Shown: positions 9,252-16,961 of the stretch, one piece after another
Numbering within the stretch: the first letter of the stretch is position 1
Layout of the letters: each line of letters starts with the position of its first letter
From: an uncultured Acetatifactor sp.
GTDB lineage: Bacteria > Bacillota > Clostridia > Lachnospirales > Lachnospiraceae
Assembly (NCBI GenBank): GCA_910586485.1
Contig: CAJUIA010000003.1
Location: 114,770 to 178,769 of the forward strand
DNA length: 64,000 bases
Direction: 5' to 3'
The notes under the pieces: model-generated
Told to the model about the DNA's origin: nothing
The model's input: only the letters and a program-made list of their open reading frames with translations
Database searches by the model: none
Translations under genes and position numbers: made by a program

Positions 9252-10277
9252 ATGCAGAAGATTGATTTTGTGGTGACCTGGCTGGATGAAAGTGATCCGG
9301 AATGGTTAAAAAACAGGAAAAAATTTGCCCCCGGAGAGGGAGAGGACGGAAGAGCCGAAAGGTATCGGGACTGGGGCCTGTTCCGCTATTGGTTTCGGGG
9401 TGTGGAGCGTTTTGCTCCCTGGGTGAGAAAAGTACACCTGGTGGTCAGCGGACGGGTGCCGGACTGGCTGAACACGGACTGTCCCAAGCTGCATGTGGTG
9501 AGACATGAGGAATTTATTCCCAGGGAATACCTGCCAACCTTTAACAGCAACGTAATAGAGATCTACCTGCACCGCATAGAGGGGCTGGCGGAGCAGTTTG
9601 TTTATTTTAACGACGATATGTATTTGATCAACAGGGTGAAGCAGGAGTACTTTTTTCGCGGCGGCCTGCCCTGCGATCTGCTGGCATTACAGCCCGTGGT
9701 AGCAAATCCGGATAATCAGGTCATGTCTCACCTGTTTTTAAATAATGCACTGGTGCTGTCCAAATACTTTGATAAGCGTAAGAATATGCGCCGTCAGCCC
9801 TGGAAGTATTTCCATTTCGGCTATCCGCCCCTGTATTTTTGCTATAATCTGCTGGAGCTTTCGTTCCCGCTTTTTACGGGCTTTTATACGGTGCATGGTC
9901 CCATGCCTTTCCTGAAAAGTACTTTTTTGGAGCTTTGGGAAAAGGAGGAACGGGCCCTGACGGAGATGTCCGGCAACAGGTTTCGGAGCGAGACAGATCT
10001 GACGCCTTACCTTTTTAGGGAATATCAGAAGCTGGCAGGCCGTTTTCGGGCAAAGAATATTCAAAGGGATTTTCGGTATTTTTCTGTTTCCGGCCAGGTG
10101 GACAGGCTACTGCGCACGATCAGGAGGCAGAAAAAAAAGATTATCTGTATCAATGACGTGTCTTCCCTGCAGGAGACGGAGCATATTAAAAATTTGATTC
10201 GAGAGGCATTTCGGGAGATACTGCCCGAAGCTGCCGAATTTGAACGAGAGGGGAAAGCCGGTCCTTCGGCGGAATGA
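9252..10277 (+). CDS. Stealth-family sugar-phosphate transferase
   Basis: The Stealth signature is clear. CR1 is KIDFVVTWLDESDPEWLKNR at the very start, CR2 includes LFRYWFRGVERFAPWVRKVH with NSNVIEIYLHRI and QFVYFNDDMYLIN, and CR3/CR4-like sequence follows. Stealth proteins transfer hexose-1-phosphate units in capsule and surface glycan synthesis and are related to eukaryotic GlcNAc-1-phosphotransferase. The ATG at 9252 gives the normal family N-terminus; a TTG at 9240 overlapping the previous stop would add four residues. About 342 residues. Its presence suggests phosphodiester-linked sugars in the polymer made by this operon, which is inference. Confidence 0.88.
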   Translation: MQKIDFVVTWLDESDPEWLKNRKKFAPGEGEDGRAERYRDWGLFRYWFRGVERFAPWVRKVHLVVSGRVPDWLNTDCPKLHVVRHEEFIPREYLPTFNSNVIEIYLHRIEGLAEQFVYFNDDMYLINRVKQEYFFRGGLPCDLLALQPVVANPDNQVMSHLFLNNALVLSKYFDKRKNMRRQPWKYFHFGYPPLYFCYNLLELSFPLFTGFYTVHGPMPFLKSTFLELWEKEERALTEMSGNRFRSETDLTPYLFREYQKLAGRFRAKNIQRDFRYFSVSGQVDRLLRTIRRQKKKIICINDVSSLQETEHIKNLIREAFREILPEAAEFEREGKAGPSAE

Positions 10278-10286
10278 GAGGCGGAA

Positions 10287-11828
10287 GTGGCAGAAAAAAG
10301 CAGGACCGAATATTCGGCGCGAAATGCAACGGTGGCAATGTGTTCCAGAATACTGGCCATGCTTGCGGGTTTTGTGGCAAGGGTGGTATTTACCCATACC
10401 TTAAGTGAAGAGTATGTAGGAATTAACGGGCTGTTCACTGATATATTGAATGTGCTTGCGCTGTCGGAGCTGGGAGTGGGGACGGCGATTACCTTTGCTC
10501 TCTACAAGCCTATATCCGAGAGGGACATAGAAAAGCAAAAGTCCCTGATGCGCATGTACCGGGATTTTTACCGGGGCGTGGCGGGGACGGTGCTGGCGCT
10601 GGGGCTTTTACTGCTGCCCTTTTTAGGGTATCTGTTCAGGGACCAGCCTCAGGTAGAGCATCTGACCTTGATCTACCTGCTCTATCTTGCCAATTCCGTG
10701 CTGTCCTATACCTTTGTCTATAAGCGGACCTTGGTGGATGCTCACCAGCTAAGCTATATCGGCGTGCTGTATCAGACCATGTCCTGGTTTGCCCAGAGTC
10801 TGATCCAGATCGGCGTGCTTCTGCTTACAGGGAATTTTATGCTTTATGTGTCGGTGATGGCATTATGTACCGTTGCCAATAATTTGTGCATCTCCGCAAA
10901 GGCCGACAGGCTGTATCCTTATCTGCGGGACAGGGAGGTTCAAAGGCTTCCGGAGGAAGAGAAAAAAGGAATATTCCGCAATATCCGAGCCATGCTTATG
11001 CACAAGGTCAGTACGGTGATCGTGAACAATACGGACAACCTGCTGCTATCCGCGTTGGTGGGGATCCGCAGCGTGGGCTGCTATACCAACTATTTTTTGA
11101 TTATCGGCTCCATTCAGCAGGTGCTGACGCAAATGTTCGGCGGCATAACGGCAAGTGTGGGAAATTTAGGAGTGGAAAGTGATTCGGGGAGGATCAGGAG
11201 GATTTTTGAGGCTACCTTTTTTATGGGGCAGTGGGTATACGGCGTGGTTGCTGTCTGCCTGTATGGGGTGCTGAATCCCTTTGTGGAGCTGTTTTTCGGC
11301 AGCCAGTATGTGTTTTCAAAGTATATTACCCTGGTGCTCTGCGTGAATTTCTACATAACGGGTATGAGGCAGCCTACCCTGATCTTTCGAGACTCGCTGG
11401 GAGTTTTTTGGTATGATCGTTATAAGTCTTTAGTGGAGGCTGCTATTAACCTGGTGGTTTCCCTGATTTTGGGGAAATGGCTGGGGACCATAGGAGTATT
11501 TATCGGGACCACGGTCAGCATTGTGACGACCTCTCTCTGGGTGGAGCCTTACATGCTGTACAAGCATAAATTAAATTACTCGGTGAAGACTTATTTTGGG
11601 CGTTATGCACTGTACGGGACGGTGACGACGGTGGTGTGGATTTGTGCGGAGCTTCTTTGCAGACGGATTTCCGGAACACTGTTTGAAATGTGCGCGTTAC
11701 GGCTGGTGTGCTGCTTTGGAATCACAAATCTGGTGTATTTTGTGCTTTATCACAGAACGAAGGAATTTCGGCTCTTAAAGGCCAAAGCGCTGGGAATTAT
11801 TAAAAACATAATCAATAAAAGAAAATGA
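10287..11828 (+). CDS. Wzx-type oligosaccharide flippase (MOP superfamily)
   Basis: 513-residue polytopic protein with 12-14 hydrophobic segments. The N-terminus reads EYSARNATVAMCSRI, followed by FTHTLSEEYVGINGLFTDIL, typical of the polysaccharide biosynthesis protein/RfbX-like branch. These proteins flip lipid-linked repeat units across the membrane. Starts at GTG 10287 after GAGGCGGA. It lies 9 bases after the Stealth gene and its TGA overlaps the next ATG. Together with the PelG-like protein at the start, the operon carries two export-type membrane proteins. Confidence 0.88.
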   Translation: MAEKSRTEYSARNATVAMCSRILAMLAGFVARVVFTHTLSEEYVGINGLFTDILNVLALSELGVGTAITFALYKPISERDIEKQKSLMRMYRDFYRGVAGTVLALGLLLLPFLGYLFRDQPQVEHLTLIYLLYLANSVLSYTFVYKRTLVDAHQLSYIGVLYQTMSWFAQSLIQIGVLLLTGNFMLYVSVMALCTVANNLCISAKADRLYPYLRDREVQRLPEEEKKGIFRNIRAMLMHKVSTVIVNNTDNLLLSALVGIRSVGCYTNYFLIIGSIQQVLTQMFGGITASVGNLGVESDSGRIRRIFEATFFMGQWVYGVVAVCLYGVLNPFVELFFGSQYVFSKYITLVLCVNFYITGMRQPTLIFRDSLGVFWYDRYKSLVEAAINLVVSLILGKWLGTIGVFIGTTVSIVTTSLWVEPYMLYKHKLNYSVKTYFGRYALYGTVTTVVWICAELLCRRISGTLFEMCALRLVCCFGITNLVYFVLYHRTKEFRLLKAKALGIIKNIINKRK

Positions 11829-13057
11829 TAGGAGCCAGACTGCAAATGGAGATCGGGAAGGAAGAGCGGCTGCTGCTGGGGCTGCTGGATGTGGGCCTGA
11901 GGGTAAAGGAGCCCGTGGAAAGCAGGACTTTAGCGGAGGCGGACGAACGAACTTTGAGCGGAATTGACTGGGAAAAGCTGGAATATATTGCCCGCAGGCA
12001 TTCCGTGCTATCCCTGTTATGCTATCCCTGCCTGGGAACGGAAGCAATTCCGGAAAAATTCAAAAGCTCGGTACAGAGGGAAGCCAGGGGGATTGTACTG
12101 CAAAATTACCGTTTGCTGCTTGCAGGCAGGGATATGGTGGAGCTGCTGGAGGAAGCTGGTATTCACGTGGCGGTATTAAAGGGAGCGGCGGCCGCCCGCT
12201 CTTATCCGGAGCCGGAGCTGCGCAAGGCGGGGGATATTGACCTGTTGGTGGAGCCGGAACGTCTGGAAGAAGCCTGCAGGGTATTGGAGAAGCTGGGATG
12301 CCGGGCAGCGGAGTGGCAGCCGGCTCTGCATCATGTGGCCCTTTGGACGGAGGACGGGATCGAGACGGAGGTGCATACCATGCTGGCGGAGCCCTTTGAT
12401 AACGAGCAGATTAACCTGTACCTGAAGCGGAAGCTGCCGGAATGCCTTGCACATTTGGACCGGCGTCAGGCTATGGGGGTAAAGCTGCCCATGCTGGATT
12501 ACGGGTATCACGCTTTTGAGCTGTTGCTGCATATGCTGCAGCATTTCCTGCGGTCGGGCTTCGGGCTGCGTTTTCTCTGTGACTGGGTGGTGCTTTGGCG
12601 GGAGGATATACCGGAGCCGGAGCGGAAAAGATTCCTGGAGCTGGTGCGGGAGAGCAGGCTGAAAGGCTTTTCCGACATGGTAACTGCGGCCTGCCGGGAT
12701 TACCTGGGACTGGAAGAAAACAGGATCAGCTGGATGGAGCTTCCGGAGCGGATCAGCGCAAAGGAATTCATGCAGGAGGTTTTGGAGGCGGAGGAATTTG
12801 GTAAGTCTTCAGGAGAGCGGATGGTGATGCTGCGGAAGCCGGGACTTACGGGATATGTGCTTGAATTTCATCATCAGATGCACTTGAATTTCCCCAAGGC
12901 CGGAAGGTGGATTCCGCTTTGGCCCGTTCTCTGGACAATAACGCTGGTACGGTTTTTGCGGAATAACCGGAAAATCAGAGGGGTTTCGGGACGCACCATT
13001 CTGCGTAAGGCGGCGGAGCGCAGCCGGGTGATGGAACAGATGAAGCTGTGGGAGTGA
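11825..13057 (+). CDS. NTP_transf_5 nucleotidyltransferase family protein
   Basis: 410 residues. The nucleotidyltransferase core is visible as VAVLKGAAAARSYPE followed by KAGDIDLLVEPE (residues about 117-142), with an LxKG and a DIDLL metal-binding motif, then the helical C-terminal region with HAFELLLHMLQHF. Family members are found with lasso-peptide and other peptide-tailoring loci alongside HPr-kinase-like proteins, and in surface glycan operons. The ATG at 11825 overlaps the flippase stop (ATGA); ATG 11846 after AGGAG is an alternative start. It is the last gene of the rightward operon and faces the PqqD/HPr-kinase fusion tail to tail, so it may serve either system. Confidence 0.8.
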   Translation: MIGARLQMEIGKEERLLLGLLDVGLRVKEPVESRTLAEADERTLSGIDWEKLEYIARRHSVLSLLCYPCLGTEAIPEKFKSSVQREARGIVLQNYRLLLAGRDMVELLEEAGIHVAVLKGAAAARSYPEPELRKAGDIDLLVEPERLEEACRVLEKLGCRAAEWQPALHHVALWTEDGIETEVHTMLAEPFDNEQINLYLKRKLPECLAHLDRRQAMGVKLPMLDYGYHAFELLLHMLQHFLRSGFGLRFLCDWVVLWREDIPEPERKRFLELVRESRLKGFSDMVTAACRDYLGLEENRISWMELPERISAKEFMQEVLEAEEFGKSSGERMVMLRKPGLTGYVLEFHHQMHLNFPKAGRWIPLWPVLWTITLVRFLRNNRKIRGVSGRTILRKAAERSRVMEQMKLWE

Positions 13058-13097
13058 AGGCGGCGACTTGCCCGCACTGCACCGTGTACCGGGCCAG

Positions 13098-14282
13098 CTA
13101 CTTTAAGCGGTCCAGCCATTGATCCATGACGGCCCGGACGGTATCCACGGCCTGAGGCTCCTTGGTGCAGCACAGGCGGCAGACAAGAATATGGGGGGTA
13201 AGGTCCTGGGCTGCGTTTAGATTGAGGACGGCCTGCTTTCTTGTCCAGGAGGGCGAAATCAGGTGCTGGGAGATGGCCAGTTGTCCTTCCTCCGGGGAAA
13301 ATCGTTCAATATTATTTTCAGGCGCCTGCTTTAAAAAGATGATGCCGCCCAAGGGCCAGGTTCCGGGGGTAGATATTTCAGAGGTGCCGCACCAGGGCAG
13401 GCCGTGTACGCGGGGAGTACGCAGGGAATCGACAGAGTGGCTGCAATCCAGGAGATTTAAATCACCGTTGATGAGCGGTGTCTGCAAAAGCTTATGCCAG
13501 AGGCCTGTGTGGGTGCTTTTTCCCACGCCGGAGTGTCCGGAAAACAGCCAGATATGCTTTCTGTACAGCAGAGAGGCAGAGTGCAGCGCAAACAGGCCCC
13601 TTTTCTGGGCAAGATAGAGGAAGCATAGACGGATGGCATGGAAAACATCCTTTATAAAAATTTCATTAGGCGATCCGGCAGCAAAGAGAAGAACCTTTGA
13701 ACCGTCTAAGGTAAGCCGGGCTTCCAGAGGGCCTTCAGCGGACGGAAAGATCAGAATATAGCAGTCTTCATTTTTAAGCACGATCAGTTGGTCGCTGCGA
13801 AGCAGAGCTTCTCCCAGGGGATGAGAGGGCGGCAGGACGGGCAGAAGTTCTATCCTTTGATCAAAATGATCCTTTTCGGAAAATGTCGTAGTAAAGGAAG
13901 AAAAAGCAGAGGAAAAATAATTCGTGGGACCGGTGAGCGCCAGCTTCAGCCCACCGATCCGCAGACACAGGTTCGCAGGCGCAGAGGGAAAGCGCGGAGG
14001 ATATTCTTCCAGAATATGAAGAAGACGCAGCTTATCCAAAAACTGCCGTATATCTGATTGAAGCCCTGGCAGCTCGTCTTTTTCTGCCTGAAAACGGGAG
14101 GCACAGAGAGCTATAATTTTGTCCTCAGAGGATTCCTCCGCCAGCAGCTTCCAGACATAAGCTCCGGTTTCATTAATCCGTACACCCCGGCGCATGTCAG
14201 CGATTCCCTGGCCGAAGGGCAGGAGATAGGGGATTCCGTTCAGGTAATGAAGTATATAATCGGCACTTTGTTTCATATTCAT
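13098..14282 (-). CDS. PqqD-like/HPr-kinase-like fusion protein
   Basis: 394 residues, leftward. Residues about 15-95 look like a PqqD-type winged-helix peptide-binding domain (RiPP recognition element): GIADMRRGVRINETGAYVWK is the typical strand and helix entry. The C-terminal half resembles the HPr kinase catalytic domain: HSASLLYRKHIWLF, then P-loop GHSGVGKSTHTGLWHKLL, then INGDLNLL and GLPWCGTSEI. In HPr kinases and lasso-tailoring kinases the INGDLNLL position usually has two acidic residues; here one is replaced by Gly. Expected role: bind a leader peptide and phosphorylate, or otherwise use a nucleotide on, the attached core. It is divergent from the hemerythrin gene and close to two leader-bearing small proteins. 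Confidence 0.8.
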   Translation of the reverse strand: MNMKQSADYILHYLNGIPYLLPFGQGIADMRRGVRINETGAYVWKLLAEESSEDKIIALCASRFQAEKDELPGLQSDIRQFLDKLRLLHILEEYPPRFPSAPANLCLRIGGLKLALTGPTNYFSSAFSSFTTTFSEKDHFDQRIELLPVLPPSHPLGEALLRSDQLIVLKNEDCYILIFPSAEGPLEARLTLDGSKVLLFAAGSPNEIFIKDVFHAIRLCFLYLAQKRGLFALHSASLLYRKHIWLFSGHSGVGKSTHTGLWHKLLQTPLINGDLNLLDCSHSVDSLRTPRVHGLPWCGTSEISTPGTWPLGGIIFLKQAPENNIERFSPEEGQLAISQHLISPSWTRKQAVLNLNAAQDLTPHILVCRLCCTKEPQAVDTVRAVMDQWLDRLK

Positions 14283-14380
14283 AGTTGGGCAGTTTTCCTT
14301 TACATAATTTGTTTCTAATATTTATTTTATCTTTTTCGACGAAAAATAGCAAGGATTATGAGAAGACGCATAAATTATTG

Positions 14381-14408
14381 TAGACAAAATGAAAAAGTAT
14401 AGTAAAAT
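14381..14408 (+). promoter_or_regulatory. Putative promoter for the hemerythrin-receiver gene
   Basis: TAGACA at 14381-14386 and TAAAAT at 14403-14408 are separated by 16 bases in an A+T-rich divergent intergenic region. The position, about 60 bases upstream of the start, fits a housekeeping sigma factor. Confidence 0.4.
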
Positions 14409-14469
14409 GGTTTTAATGATTCTTTCATGGCCGTAGCTTACTTTTGGTATATCTGGTGAAGGGGGAAGG

Positions 14470-15822
14470 ATGATGGGACGACTTGAGTGGAATGACAGAT
14501 ACAAGATCGGTGTGGATTTTATCGACAAGGAGCATCAGACGCTTTTTTCAACGATGAATAAGTTGCTTAAAATCAGTGAAAGCGAAGATAAAAGCGAATG
14601 GGCCTGTCGCGAGGGTGTGAAATATTTAAAAAATCATACAGTGGAGCATTTTGAGCATGAAGAAAAATACATGCAGGCCATCAATTTTGACGGATATGAG
14701 ATACACAAGCGGCTGCATGATGATTTTCGATACAATACGCTCCCCGCACTGGAGGAAGAGCTTGAAAAAACCCAGTATTCGGAAGATTCCGTACGTCATT
14801 TTCTGGGAGTCTGCATCGGATGGGTGATCGCGCATACCCAAACGGAGGATCAGGCAATCGGAAAGAAAAAGTTTATCAGCAAAAAGGATAATCTGCTGCA
14901 GGGGAAGGAAGTGGAAGCGCTTCAGTCAGTGATCATACAGCTGGCACAGGAGGTGTTTCATTTAAAGGCCAAGCTGGTCAGCGAGCAATATGCAGGAGAA
15001 AATTTCGGAAAGATGATCTGCTGCCGTTTTTCCTATCGGGGAGAGGAAAAGGGCAGATGGGATGTTACACTGATCTTTGAAGAGAGCCTGGCGCTGAAGG
15101 CTGTGGGCAGAATATTAAATGTGGAATATCCAAGGGTTGACGATATGGTGATTAATGTGATCCGCTATATTTCCCGGCAGTTCCTGGAGCAGATCAGGGA
15201 GAGCTTTCCGGCCATTGATTTGCTGACGCTGGATAAGGAGTCGCTGCTGACCCATGATCAGATTGTAAAGGCCTTTGAACGGGAATCCCCGTTGTGCAGT
15301 CTGCTTTTTGATACAGGGGACGGTTATTTTGCGTTTAGTGCGAATGCGGCAGGCGGAGCAGGCGCAAAGATTTCATCAGCAATCGACCATGCGCATGCCA
15401 TGGATGCCGTTCAGGAATATCTGGACAGAGAGGCGGATGAGCAGGCAAGGGCAAAGCGAAAAATTCTGATCGTAGATGATTCAGAATTTATGCGTGCCCG
15501 AATCAAACAGATGATGGCGGAGGACTATGAGGTGATAGAAGCCGAATCCAGTATATCGGCCATCAAAAAAATTGCCTTGAATCGCCCGGATCTGGTGTTA
15601 TTGGATTATGAAATGCCGATCTGCGACGGAAAGCAAGCGCTGGAGATGATCCGTTCGGAGACGGATATGGCCAATACGCCGGTGTTTTTCCTGACCGGCA
15701 GGGGCGACAGGGAAAGCGTTAAAAATGTGGTGGCATTAAAGCCGGAGGGGTATCTGCTGAAAACGATGCCGGATGAGGAAATCAAAAGAAGCGTGGATGA
15801 CTTTTTTGAAAAGAGACAGTGA
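14470..15822 (+). CDS. Bacteriohemerythrin - CheX-like - receiver fusion protein
   Basis: 450 residues in three parts. Residues 1-130 are a bacteriohemerythrin domain with the di-iron ligands apparently complete: DKEHQTLF, NHTVEHFEHEEKYM, IHKRLHDDF and IAHTQTEDQAIG. Residues about 150-310 resemble CheX-type phosphatase/sensor domains (LIFEESLALKAVGRILN, then DDMVINVIRYISRQFL). Residues about 330-450 are a receiver with ILIVDDSEFMRARIK, phosphoacceptor Asp in LVLLDYEMPICDG, and conserved Lys in YLLKTMP. The protein has no DNA-binding or enzymatic output domain. It probably couples oxygen or redox state to phosphorylation in an anaerobe. A GAAGGGGGAAGG SD abuts the paired ATGs at 14470/14473. 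Confidence 0.85.
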   Translation: MMGRLEWNDRYKIGVDFIDKEHQTLFSTMNKLLKISESEDKSEWACREGVKYLKNHTVEHFEHEEKYMQAINFDGYEIHKRLHDDFRYNTLPALEEELEKTQYSEDSVRHFLGVCIGWVIAHTQTEDQAIGKKKFISKKDNLLQGKEVEALQSVIIQLAQEVFHLKAKLVSEQYAGENFGKMICCRFSYRGEEKGRWDVTLIFEESLALKAVGRILNVEYPRVDDMVINVIRYISRQFLEQIRESFPAIDLLTLDKESLLTHDQIVKAFERESPLCSLLFDTGDGYFAFSANAAGGAGAKISSAIDHAHAMDAVQEYLDREADEQARAKRKILIVDDSEFMRARIKQMMAEDYEVIEAESSISAIKKIALNRPDLVLLDYEMPICDGKQALEMIRSETDMANTPVFFLTGRGDRESVKNVVALKPEGYLLKTMPDEEIKRSVDDFFEKRQ

Positions 15823-15960
15823 GAAATTTTTGCGGAATCTTCTTGTTTTTTGTGTGACAATATGTTAATATGTTCATAACAATATAGGATTCGGCAGAAA
15901 GAAAAGAGAATATTTGTCGTGGTTTTTTTTAACGGCGGCAGGAGAAGGGAGAGGATAAGG

Positions 15961-16305
15961 GTGGTGAATTATGATAAGCCGGTAGTACTGCCAAACGAGG
16001 ACATGGCGGAGGGAGTATATGCGGCAAGCGGAGCGGTAAGCGGACCTAAATGTGACAGTGTGTATATGCTGGGTGTCTGGCAGGCCCCGGATTATTCTGA
16101 TTGGAACGGAGGAACGCGCGGATACAAGCAGCAGTTTGGATGTCTTGGATGTCCTGCAAATACGGGAAATGGTTGCGGCTTGCAGACTCATTATATTCAG
16201 TCAGGGCAGGCAGCTTCATATGATGTTGACAATGGAAACAGAAAGCCTTCATGGGAAAAGAAGGGCTATGGGCCGGAAGACACTGTTACTGATTGGAACA
16301 TGTAA
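15961..16305 (+). CDS. Candidate peptide precursor 1 (Cys-rich tail, conserved leader)
   Basis: 114 residues from the GTG at 15961, chosen because it aligns base for base with the ATG of the next gene and follows GGGAGAGG by 6 bases. The first 25 residues form a polar leader, MVNYDKPVVLPNEDM then AEGVYAASGA, matching 19 of 25 positions in the next gene. The tail is different: Gly/Tyr/Trp-rich with Cys at 31, 61, 64 and 72 (FGCLGCPANTGNGCG). There is no hydrophobic Sec signal. Leader conservation with tail divergence is what maturation-system precursors show. No known family is assigned with confidence; it could also be a small exported protein. Confidence 0.7.
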   Translation: MVNYDKPVVLPNEDMAEGVYAASGAVSGPKCDSVYMLGVWQAPDYSDWNGGTRGYKQQFGCLGCPANTGNGCGLQTHYIQSGQAASYDVDNGNRKPSWEKKGYGPEDTVTDWNM

Positions 16306-16368
16306 AATATTGCTGTCGAGTTTGTTTTGGCACTGAAAATTGGTGCATGAAGAAGGGAGAGGGGTAAA

Positions 16369-16812
16369 ATGACAAACTACGAAAAGCCGGTGATCTTGAC
16401 GAATGAGGATCTGGCAGAAGGTGTATATGCCGCAAGCGGAACGGCAGGTGGAGGTGGAGACTGCTATACCGTTACCGCGTATATCACGCAAACGCCGCAG
16501 ATCGGCAATGAAAGGTATACGATTCATGTCGATGGCTTTCATAACACGACAACGCATCACAGTACCGGTCAGGTATTGGTATTAAGCTTTAATATGCCGG
16601 TTACGTACAGCAGCAGTAACGGTTCCCTGAGCGGCGGCGACGGTACCGCGGAGCTCAGAATCAGCTACTCGTATCATAACAACGCTGTGGACAATATCGG
16701 ACTGGGTGATGTTTACGTGTCTGCCGGCGAGGGATTGGCGGTTACGGGCGCAAGATTGGAATGTAATTATTCCTGTGATCAGCATAGCGGCCTTCCGAAT
16801 TATCCTGGCTAA
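16369..16812 (+). CDS. Candidate peptide precursor 2 (Ser/Thr-rich tail, conserved leader)
   Basis: 147 residues from ATG 16369 after GAAGGGAGAGGGG. The leader MTNYEKPVILTNEDL then AEGVYAASGT pairs with that of the gene 63 bases upstream. After residue 25 the sequence is beta-rich and full of Ser, Thr, Asn and His, with Cys at 32, 132 and 136. Its length and alternating pattern suggest a folded domain rather than a short core peptide. First Cys lies one residue from the equivalent Cys of precursor 1. A terminator-like hairpin follows, so the two precursors probably form their own transcript ahead of the exporter. Confidence 0.68.
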   Translation: MTNYEKPVILTNEDLAEGVYAASGTAGGGGDCYTVTAYITQTPQIGNERYTIHVDGFHNTTTHHSTGQVLVLSFNMPVTYSSSNGSLSGGDGTAELRISYSYHNNAVDNIGLGDVYVSAGEGLAVTGARLECNYSCDQHSGLPNYPG

Positions 16813-16851
16813 ATTAAAATGCTATAAAGTATTTATTTTACAAGAAACTGA

Positions 16852-16892
16852 AGCAGCATTGCCTATAATTGATTGGTAGTGCTGCTTTTTTT
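16852..16892 (+). terminator. Rho-independent terminator after precursor 2
   Basis: AGCAGCATTGCC (16852-16863) pairs imperfectly with GGTAGTGCTGCT (16875-16886) and is followed by seven T residues. It separates the precursor pair from the exporter gene. Confidence 0.75.
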
Positions 16893-16961
16893 GCATAATC
16901 ATTGTCAATGCGGTAATATGTCGACGGCAGATTACAGGTGGTTTTTAAGAAGGAGTCCGGG

